Source: Acidobacteriota bacterium (GTDB taxonomy: Bacteria > Acidobacteriota > Terriglobia > Terriglobales > Acidobacteriaceae). From it: a stretch of 27,170 bases of DNA. The stretch is taken from NCBI GenBank assembly GCA_025353435.1, contig JANXQR010000403.1:1-27170 (forward strand). Direction: 5' to 3'. Shown in pieces: positions 15,185 to 22,078 of this stretch. The notes beneath the pieces were generated by a model. It was not told the DNA's origin. It made no database searches and was given only the letters and a program-made list of their open reading frames with translations. The position numbers were made by a program, and so were the translations under genes. Position 1 is the first letter of the stretch. Every line of letters starts with the position of its first letter.

Positions 15185-17704
15185 CTAATAGGCTGGAGGA
15201 GCGGCCGGGTCCCGGAAGACGGAGTTGGAGCGCCGGATGTCGCCAACAGATCCGAAGTTGGCCAAGGTAAAGCTATAGAGGTATTGGGTTTCGTCGCGAA
15301 CCGAACCGAGGGCGAATCGCCGGTAGCCCACGGTCAGCCCGCAGCAGTTCCAGTTGTATACGGCCTGAATGCCACCGTATTGCAGCGATCCGTGAACAAA
15401 GTCGTACCCGCCGTTTGCAGCCAGGTTGAAGCCGGTTGCATTGGGTTTGCCGATTTGGAGAAACGGATTGAACTGCTGGCTCTGGACCAGTGCGGCGGAG
15501 CTGCCCTTCTCGTCCACTGCATTGAGCAGCGAGTGCCCAAGACCGACGGTCGTGTTGCCCCAGCTGTAGCCGGCGAAGATATTATCCGCACCCAGGCGGC
15601 CCGCCTTCGGATCGTAGTCCAGGTCCCACTGGATGCGCAGGTTCTCGATTGCATTGAAGCGCATGCGGGAGATCACCGGTGACAGGTTGCGAGGCTCGGT
15701 GAGGAATGCGATGCCGGTCAGGTCAAGCGTACTGTCGAATACGTTGCGACGGTCTGGAATCAGCGCGCCGCCGAACGTGGGGTCAAGGTAGTACTTTTGC
15801 GCAATCTGCCAGCTTGCCCACTCCTGCACATGCGCAGGGCAATTGCCGGACTCGGACTCGGCACAAGGCTGAGGGTTCTTTGGGCGGACGAAGAAGCGCT
15901 GGGTAACGGAGAAGCCCACCTCGTTGGTGTCCGTGGCGATATCCGTCGTATCCACCAGGAGCACATTGCGCGCGGTGCTGCCAATTCCGCCCACGAAGTG
16001 CCAGTTGAGTTCGGGCTCAATCACATGGCGCAACTGCCGGTGGCCGAGAGTAAAGCCGCGCTCAAGGGTCGGAGGACGGATATCAACCGCAGCTTCTCCG
16101 TAGATGCGGTGAAGGACGTCATGCGTGACGACAGGCGTGCCTCCCCTGGCTCCGGAAAGGTCGGGCATCTGGCTTCCGGAGTAGAAGGTAGCCCGCAATG
16201 CGGCCTCTGGAACAATGCTCCAACCGCCGGCCAGCAGTGGCAACGACAGGTGCGGGTAGAGGTCGATGCGGCCCAGGTTGTGCGCGTGGAAGTTTGGTTC
16301 CGACCGGCCGAGGTGACTAATGGAGGAATCAAATCCCCAGTAAACGGGCGCAGAGCCGAGTGGGCGGTCGACCACGTCATAGCGCAGGCTCGGCAGGCGG
16401 AGAATTCTCACTTCGTCGCCTGCAGTGGAATCGGCGAAGGATTGAAGGCGTGACACGTCGACCGAGGGGATAATCCCGTTGTGCGTGTGGGTATACGAAA
16501 CGTCGCTCTTCACCTCAGAACTGACGGCCTGCCAGTAGTTGTCGTTAAAAACGAGTCGGTAGAGATAGCGAGAGAGATACTCGACATTTCCCGCGATCCG
16601 ATCTTCCGGCGAAAGGTCTTGGCGCCCCACCGCAACCATGTCGATTCCTCCCTGGTTGACGAGGGCCATCTGTCCCGCCTGCGGCCCCGTCGTCTGCAAC
16701 TGCTGGTAGCCGCGGTCGAACAGGGCGTTCCACCGCGCGGTCAGGTGATCGAGTCCAGCGCCCCTGTAGCGGAAGTCTCCATTTGGCGCCCAGCCGCGCT
16801 TGCTGTAGTACTCGCTTCCAACGACCATGTCCATGCTGCGGTTTAGGACGAAGTAGACCTGCTCACCCATGGTGTAACCGCGGATGGTGGAGTTGCTCAA
16901 GTTGGGAATCAGAAAGCCGCTCTGGCGCCCGCTTTCGTCCACCGGATGGCGGAGATAGGGAAGGTAAAAGAGCGGAACTCCCAGGAACTTGAAATAGGTG
17001 CTCTTGGTGGAGGCCTGTCCGTTTTCAACCACGATGGAGTGTGCGATGAGTTGCCAGTCGGGATGGGGGAGGCGGCAATTGGTCATCGAGCCGTCCATGA
17101 CGCGGTAACTGCCTTTGGCCGTTTGCAGCAACACGCGGGCGTGAATGATGAACGGATTGGGAGTGGAATAGACCACGGTGCGTCCCGTATTGCGCACGCC
17201 CATGGTGCCCGTCACATCGTAGAAGCGGGCGGTGTGGGCGTTGAGGCGCATTTCGCCTTTGGAGGCGGTGATATTGATATCTTCAGGCCCCCCGGTTACG
17301 CGCAGATTGCCTTCGGCGACAACTTCGCTTGTCTCGCGATTCCACACCACCTTGTCGGCGCGAAAAACGTAATCGCGATAGCGAAAATCTTCAACTCCAT
17401 CGAGCGTGAGGATGTTGCCAACCCAATGTTGCCGGTCGGCCTTGTAGCTGACTGGAGTGCCGTCAGGCGAGGCAGGCTCGGGTTGTGCAATGGGCAGAGC
17501 TTCTTGTCCTGGATCGTCAGGCAATAACTTAGAGGGTAGCTGGCTGCTCGATTCAGTGGGATTCGTATCAGATTGCGCAGGGGGTAACGCATTGGTCAAC
17601 GTCTGCCCTGTTACAAGGCAGTGACAGAGGATCATCATCGTGATACACAGAAAGTTGCGAGGACGCATTCCGAAGACCAAGGCCAGCATAGCAAATCGCC
17701 GCAT
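15185..17704 (-). CDS. lptD: LPS-assembly outer-membrane protein LptD
   Basis: This is an outer-membrane protein of about 839 residues. LptD inserts lipopolysaccharide into the outer leaflet. An N-terminal signal-type hydrophobic region is followed by a Pro/Ser-rich linker, the OstA-like periplasmic beta-domain (LTLDGVEDFRYRDYVFRADKV, key part RADKVVW), the plug-to-barrel segment VPLFYLPYLRHPVD, and a long beta-barrel. Cysteines in this numbering: Cys210 in TNCRLP, a pair Cys614/Cys622 in a barrel loop, and adjacent Cys787-Cys788 near the C-terminus. The start is uncertain: 17704 has GAGAAAGAGAG ahead, 17668 gives the neatest signal peptide, and 17761 is also open. It is the first gene of the set with the DsbA-like and isomerase genes. 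Confidence 0.93.
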   Translation of the reverse strand: MRRFAMLALVFGMRPRNFLCITMMILCHCLVTGQTLTNALPPAQSDTNPTESSSQLPSKLLPDDPGQEALPIAQPEPASPDGTPVSYKADRQHWVGNILTLDGVEDFRYRDYVFRADKVVWNRETSEVVAEGNLRVTGGPEDINITASKGEMRLNAHTARFYDVTGTMGVRNTGRTVVYSTPNPFIIHARVLLQTAKGSYRVMDGSMTNCRLPHPDWQLIAHSIVVENGQASTKSTYFKFLGVPLFYLPYLRHPVDESGRQSGFLIPNLSNSTIRGYTMGEQVYFVLNRSMDMVVGSEYYSKRGWAPNGDFRYRGAGLDHLTARWNALFDRGYQQLQTTGPQAGQMALVNQGGIDMVAVGRQDLSPEDRIAGNVEYLSRYLYRLVFNDNYWQAVSSEVKSDVSYTHTHNGIIPSVDVSRLQSFADSTAGDEVRILRLPSLRYDVVDRPLGSAPVYWGFDSSISHLGRSEPNFHAHNLGRIDLYPHLSLPLLAGGWSIVPEAALRATFYSGSQMPDLSGARGGTPVVTHDVLHRIYGEAAVDIRPPTLERGFTLGHRQLRHVIEPELNWHFVGGIGSTARNVLLVDTTDIATDTNEVGFSVTQRFFVRPKNPQPCAESESGNCPAHVQEWASWQIAQKYYLDPTFGGALIPDRRNVFDSTLDLTGIAFLTEPRNLSPVISRMRFNAIENLRIQWDLDYDPKAGRLGADNIFAGYSWGNTTVGLGHSLLNAVDEKGSSAALVQSQQFNPFLQIGKPNATGFNLAANGGYDFVHGSLQYGGIQAVYNWNCCGLTVGYRRFALGSVRDETQYLYSFTLANFGSVGDIRRSNSVFRDPAAPPAY

Positions 17705-17766
17705 TGCTCTCTTTCTCAAGGCATAGTGCTTCGCAGCTCTGACGGCAAGCCAACCCGGCATCCGTG

Positions 17767-17834
17767 CCCGAACGAGTCATTCGGTCCAGGCCATGTTTTT
17801 ATCTCTCTTCCGAAACCTCCAACCCTCGTTCGGG
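17767..17834. repeat. Perfect 10-bp inverted repeat in the lptD/RDD divergent intergenic region
   Basis: CCCGAACGAG (17767-17776) and CTCGTTCGGG (17825-17834) are perfect inverted copies, 48 bases apart. Between them lie a further TTCGG (17780-17784) and CCGAA (17810-17814), so four related half-sites sit in 68 bases. A weak lptD promoter candidate on the minus strand (TTGGAG/TAAAAA, 15-base spacer) falls between the arms. This looks like a control region shared by the divergent genes; the regulator is unknown. Confidence 0.5.
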
Positions 17835-17938
17835 ATCAGTGCCTGCCAGCTGCCGCTTTTGATGAAGCGGAAGCAAATTGGCGGCGATCGATCGAGAACG
17901 GATAGACGCGAAGAGACGCAGTAGAAGGGATCCTCCAG

Positions 17939-19312
17939 TTGAATACACAGCCGATAAAGCCCGCGTGGAAACAGGAAGTAAATCAGCGTCTGGCCGAGCA
18001 CAAAAACCGCAAGGGAGCGCTAGGCGCGTCAAACCAGCAGGTGGTGGCACCGCCGCCGGGAACAAGCCGTGCCGCAGAAGCCGCAGCGCGGGTGGCCGCG
18101 CGCTATGCCAAGGCTCCCAGCTATACCGAGATGCAGGCCGAGGAGGCGCGCGCCGCCGTGCGTGTGGCAGAGATTGCCACCCAGGTGGCGATTGAGGCGC
18201 AGACCGCTGCAGAATCCGCGCTTGCCGAACTGCACGCTGCCTCCGTGGAGCAGCCCACGCGCGGTCCGGCCGTCATCGAGAGCATCACGCGATCAATAGT
18301 TGCCGAAGAGGCAACGCGCGCTCCTCAGCCCATGCTGGAGTGGGTTGATGAGGTGTCGGAATACGCATCGGGCGTTCCCGTCGAGGAGGCCCGTCGCGAA
18401 GATTCTGTCCGTGTTACGCCTTCAGAACCCCTTTCCGTCGAGACGCAAAAGATGGTCGACGGGCAGACCTTCAATATTCGCTGGGAAGCAGATTTGCCGG
18501 CTCGCGCCCTTAAGATGCCTGCTCCGGCTCGCGTGCAGGATGACTTTGAACTTAACGTGGAAGACTGGTGGACTCCAGCGCGCGTGAACGCCACGCTACA
18601 CAGCGAGCCCATTGAGGTGGATGCGTCGGAGCCGCATGCCAACCTGGTTCAGTTTCCGCGTGAACTTGTGGCAGCGCGCAAGGTTCGTCCGCGCCTGGCC
18701 GCCTCGAGTGTTGCAGATGATTACGAAGCGCAATTGAGCATCTTTGAAGTTGATCCCGGAACCATCTCAACCGAGCCCACGACAGAGCAGCTCACTGAAT
18801 CGTCCCCTGAGGCGTGGAGCGGAGTTGGCTGGTCGGGCATGGAACTCGACGCGCATCCTGTTCGCGCGGAGGTGCCTTACGTCGAGGCGCCTGGGGTGCA
18901 CGGCCCTTACCTTGCGCCTCTCGGGCTGCGCTTGATGGCGATGGCTGTGGATGGGGCGCTCATCCTGGCGTCATTCTTTGCCGCGGCGTTGTGGACGATG
19001 TCGAAGTTGACTCAGCTTCCTTCCCTAAAGCCGATGGAAGCGATTCTTGCGGTCGGAGTCATACTCACGGGATTCGCGTATCACTGGTTTTTCTTCAGGG
19101 TGGCCGGTACGACGCCGGGAATGTGGTACGCAGGCACCGCACTCTGCACGTTCAACGACGAAGTTCCCACCCGAGCGGAACTCGAGTACCGGCTTCGCGC
19201 CATGGCACTTTCCCTGCTGCCGGTAGGAATTGGCATGGTGTGGTCGGTGTTCGACGAAGACCATCTCAGCTGGCACGACCGGATTTCTGGTACCTATCTG
19301 CGCAAGCGGTAA
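17939..19312 (+). CDS. RDD-family membrane protein with long soluble N-terminal region
   Basis: This is a 457-residue protein. The C-terminal third is an RDD domain with three helices at about 333-353, 366-386 and 420-437. The family Arg and Asp are visible in LRLMAMAVDGAL (Arg331, Asp338), and WHDRISGTYL closes the domain. The first 320 residues are soluble and mostly cytoplasmic by prediction: an Ala-rich helical stretch at 45-105, then an acidic region that includes NLVQFPREL at 235-243. RDD proteins have been linked to ion transport, but the substrate here is unknown. The start is TTG at 17939 with AAGGGA 8 bases ahead. It is divergent from lptD and convergent with the ROK gene. Confidence 0.82.
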   Translation: MNTQPIKPAWKQEVNQRLAEHKNRKGALGASNQQVVAPPPGTSRAAEAAARVAARYAKAPSYTEMQAEEARAAVRVAEIATQVAIEAQTAAESALAELHAASVEQPTRGPAVIESITRSIVAEEATRAPQPMLEWVDEVSEYASGVPVEEARREDSVRVTPSEPLSVETQKMVDGQTFNIRWEADLPARALKMPAPARVQDDFELNVEDWWTPARVNATLHSEPIEVDASEPHANLVQFPRELVAARKVRPRLAASSVADDYEAQLSIFEVDPGTISTEPTTEQLTESSPEAWSGVGWSGMELDAHPVRAEVPYVEAPGVHGPYLAPLGLRLMAMAVDGALILASFFAAALWTMSKLTQLPSLKPMEAILAVGVILTGFAYHWFFFRVAGTTPGMWYAGTALCTFNDEVPTRAELEYRLRAMALSLLPVGIGMVWSVFDEDHLSWHDRISGTYLRKR

Positions 19313-19356
19313 TTCGGATCGAAAAATGCCTCATCGCGCGCGATAAAGCCGCTACT

Positions 19357-20256
19357 TTACCATGTCAAAGCGCGCAGTGCGCTGACTCCTGCGCCAATCA
19401 GGGCGGTGTTATCGTCGGGCGGCAGCACTTCCAGCGAGAAACTGATCAGCGGGCTCATCTTGACCATGGTCTCGAGATGGGCGCGCAGCAGGTCAAGTTG
19501 CAGGAAGCCTACGTTGTGTCCAGTGAAATAAAATCGGCCGGGCCCGGCAAGATGGATGAATGAAGCCGTGGCTGCTGCGAGTGCGCGATGCCACAGGTCG
19601 ACGAAGTCTCGGCAGCGCTCGTCCCCGTTCTTGGCGGCAGCAAAAACTTCTTCCGGTTCCTTGTCGAGAAAGCGCAGGCGCATGGCGCGGTAGCCCATGA
19701 TGCCTTCGAGGTGACCAACACCCCCGCAGCCGCAGAAGCGTTCCTTGGGATCGAGCGTGACGGTGATGTGACCGCCTTCCCACACGCCCTCAACATACGG
19801 CCAGCGACCGTATCCGATGCCGTTGCCGATCGTCCACACGCGGGTGAGTTTATTGAGCTGACCGCGGGTCGCAGCCACGCCTGCGGCGATGGCATCTGCG
19901 TCATTAGCAATGTGAACCGGCGCCGTGATTCCCCGCTCCGCGAGCACCTGCGCAAGTTCCTGCCCGAGATGCATACCTTTGAGCTGAGTCAGGTTGGGGC
20001 TGTCTTCCACAACTCCGTGTCGAACTATGCCCGGCACCGCTACGCCGATGGCCTCCACGGGCTTTTCGCCCCGGGCAGCCAGGTCCACAATTTGCGATGC
20101 GAGAATCTCAACGATCTCGCCGCCAGGGAGGGAGCCCAGGGCGTCGACCTCAGACAAGTCGGCGGGAAAACACACCGGCGTGCCTACAGGCTTGTGGTCC
20201 TCCAATCGTCCGGCCACGATATGTTCGGTCATCACTACGCCGATCGCCGTTGTCAT
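19357..20256 (-). CDS. ROK-family protein with degenerate phosphate and zinc motifs
   Basis: This is a 299-residue ROK-fold protein (sugar kinase/repressor family) with no DNA-binding N-terminus. Seen: IANDADAIAAG with the catalytic-type Asp119, the GNGIGYG loop, and the ROK zinc region with His163 and C175-x-C177-G-x-x-G-H182-x-E184. The third Cys of the usual CxCGxxGCxE is His182. The N-terminal DxGGT phosphate motif is missing: where IGxDxGGTxxxAG is expected, the protein reads IGVVMTEHIVAG. The start is secure (GGAGG 6 bases ahead of ATG 20256), so this is not a truncation. Kinase activity is therefore doubtful. It follows sthA by 86 bases and is probably cotranscribed. Confidence 0.82.
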   Translation of the reverse strand: MTTAIGVVMTEHIVAGRLEDHKPVGTPVCFPADLSEVDALGSLPGGEIVEILASQIVDLAARGEKPVEAIGVAVPGIVRHGVVEDSPNLTQLKGMHLGQELAQVLAERGITAPVHIANDADAIAAGVAATRGQLNKLTRVWTIGNGIGYGRWPYVEGVWEGGHITVTLDPKERFCGCGGVGHLEGIMGYRAMRLRFLDKEPEEVFAAAKNGDERCRDFVDLWHRALAAATASFIHLAGPGRFYFTGHNVGFLQLDLLRAHLETMVKMSPLISFSLEVLPPDDNTALIGAGVSALRALTW

Positions 20257-20342
20257 TGTGTTCCTCCCTGCCCGCTGGTCTGTGCTGACCGGCTGATTTC
20301 TTCTGAAGCTTCACGGGTCTGATCTGCTCAGCCTTGATCCAT

Positions 20343-21746
20343 TCAGCCTTGATAGCGAGACAATCGACCCAGGCCGTTGAAGGCCGCCGCCTTGTAGCAC
20401 TCCGCCAAGGTTGGATAGTTGAACACGGTCTGGATGAAGTAATCCATGGTGCCCCCGAGCGTCATCACGGCCTGCCCGATGTGAACCAACTCGCTGGCGC
20501 CTTCGCCGATGATATGGACGCCAAGAACCTTGCGCGTGTCACGATGAAATACCAATTTGAGCCGCCCCGTGGTGTCGCCACGAATCTGTCCGCGCGCCGT
20601 CTCGCGGTAGTAGGCCATGCCCACTTCGTAAGGCACGTCTTCGTCGGTCAACTGCTCCTCAGTTTTGCCGATAAAGCTGATTTCGGGAATGGTGTAGATG
20701 CCGTACGGATAGACGCTGGGATTCGAAGTCGTGGTGGTGTCGCCGAAGGCGCGATGGGCAGCGATGCGTCCTTGCTCCATCGAAACAGAGGCCAGGGCAG
20801 GGAAGCCGACTACGTCGCCTACGGCATAGATGTTCGGGACCTTGGTGCAGAAATTTTCGTCAACAGGGATACGCCCGCGCGGGTCGGCTTCGACGCCGGC
20901 GGCGGCAAGGTTCAGATCGTCCACTGCGCCCTGGCGGCCAACTGCGTAGAGCAAGGCATCGCCGGAGATGCGTTTTTTGCTTTCGAGATTCGCAACCACG
21001 GTGCCGTCCGGAAGCTCTTCCACGCTCTGCACCTCTTCACCAAGCCGCAGCGTGACGCGGCTATCGCGGAGGTGATAGCTCAGCGCCTCCACAATTTCCT
21101 GGTCGGCGAACTCGAGCAGCTTGTTTCGCTTCTCTATGATGGTGACGCGCACGCCAAGGATCGCGAACATGCATGCGTACTCAACGCCGATCACGCCGCC
21201 GCCCACCACAATCAGCGTGCGCGGCAATGTGGGCAATTCGAGAACCTGGTCGCTGTTGATGATGGTGCGGCCATTGATGGGCACTTTGGGAGAAGTCGAG
21301 GGCCGTGTACCAACTGCAATGATGACCTTTTCGGACTCAAGCGTGTTATCGCCCGTTGGTCCTTCCACCAGCACATGCGTTGGATCGACAAAGTGGGCGA
21401 CACCGTGGACGACGTCGATTCCGTTGCGCGAGAGTTGCGCCTCGGTCACGTCGACTTCGGTCTTGATCACGGCCTGCACCCGGAACGCCAGGTCGGCCAT
21501 GGTGATCTTTTCCTTGACCCGGTAATTAATGCCGTAAACATTCCGGTAGTTGTACCCGGAGAGATGCAGCACGGCCTCGCGCGTGGTCTTGGAGGGGATG
21601 GTGCCGGTGTTGATGCAGACGCCACCGACCACCGCGCGCGACTCAACGACAGCGACCCGCTTCTTCATCTTGGAAGCGGCCACGGCGGCGCGCTGTCCGG
21701 AAGGTCCGGAGCCGATAATGGTGAGGTCGTACCTGACAGCGCTCAT
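20343..21746 (-). CDS. sthA: Soluble pyridine nucleotide transhydrogenase (Si-specific)
   Basis: This 467-residue FAD flavoprotein of the disulfide reductase family exchanges reducing power between NADPH and NADH in the cytoplasm. It has the N-terminal FAD motif IIGSGPSG, a second dinucleotide motif VVGGGVIGVEYA, and AVGDVVGFP for FAD. The decisive feature is GGVCINTGTIPSK: the second redox Cys of lipoamide dehydrogenases is Thr here (Cys44/Thr49), as in SthA. The ATG at 21746 is chosen over the one at 21761 because GGGGGAG lies 6 bases ahead. The 331-base divergent region to the CE15 gene holds the candidate promoter at 22004-22032; no clear sthA promoter was found. Confidence 0.93.
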   Translation of the reverse strand: MSAVRYDLTIIGSGPSGQRAAVAASKMKKRVAVVESRAVVGGVCINTGTIPSKTTREAVLHLSGYNYRNVYGINYRVKEKITMADLAFRVQAVIKTEVDVTEAQLSRNGIDVVHGVAHFVDPTHVLVEGPTGDNTLESEKVIIAVGTRPSTSPKVPINGRTIINSDQVLELPTLPRTLIVVGGGVIGVEYACMFAILGVRVTIIEKRNKLLEFADQEIVEALSYHLRDSRVTLRLGEEVQSVEELPDGTVVANLESKKRISGDALLYAVGRQGAVDDLNLAAAGVEADPRGRIPVDENFCTKVPNIYAVGDVVGFPALASVSMEQGRIAAHRAFGDTTTTSNPSVYPYGIYTIPEISFIGKTEEQLTDEDVPYEVGMAYYRETARGQIRGDTTGRLKLVFHRDTRKVLGVHIIGEGASELVHIGQAVMTLGGTMDYFIQTVFNYPTLAECYKAAAFNGLGRLSRYQG

Positions 21747-21759
21747 GCGAATCTCCCCC

Positions 21760-22003
21760 ATTTACGAGCGATCAGCCCTGCCCGCGGCGCATCCAGCCGG
21801 TGACCGGTAGGTCCACATCCGGAGGCTACCATAGCGCACCGCGGCGAAGTATTAGAGCAGCATGGGTGATGCGCGAGACGTTCAGGCGATAGGCGGGTTC
21901 GCCCTCCAGGATCGTGTCTGCGTGTAATTCACTTTGCGAACTTCCTGGCCTGTCGCATGCCCATGAGCTTGGTGTCGATCGAACCTCGCATCGTGGAGCG
22001 TTC
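21760..22003. other. Intergenic stretch between sthA and the CE15 gene
   Basis: This divergent intergenic region totals about 330 bases. Short frames on either strand here lack ribosome binding sites and domain character. I see no RNA gene, repeat or clear sthA promoter in this part; the candidate promoter for the esterase gene starts at 22004. Confidence 0.3.
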
Positions 22004-22032
22004 TTGCCTGTACTCGGATAAATCGATATTCT
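22004..22032 (+). promoter_or_regulatory. Candidate promoter for the CE15-like gene
   Basis: TTGCCT (22004-22009) and TATTCT (22027-22032) are spaced by 17 bases, each with 4 of 6 consensus matches. The position, about 40 bases ahead of the ATG, is suitable. Confidence 0.45.
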
Positions 22033-22078
22033 TGGCCCGCCCCGCGTCAAGCGAAAAAGCGGAGGCAAGAGGCCATTC

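Noticed and set aside
19333..19344. Palindrome ATCGCGCGCGAT between the RDD and ROK genes
   Set aside because: It is a 12-base self-complementary run without a T-run, common in GC-rich DNA, and no terminator can be argued from it.
20334..21803. A 489-codon open frame on the plus strand opposite sthA
   Set aside because: The minus-strand frame has full SthA motifs and a good ribosome binding site; the plus frame has no domain character and arises from GC-rich codon bias.
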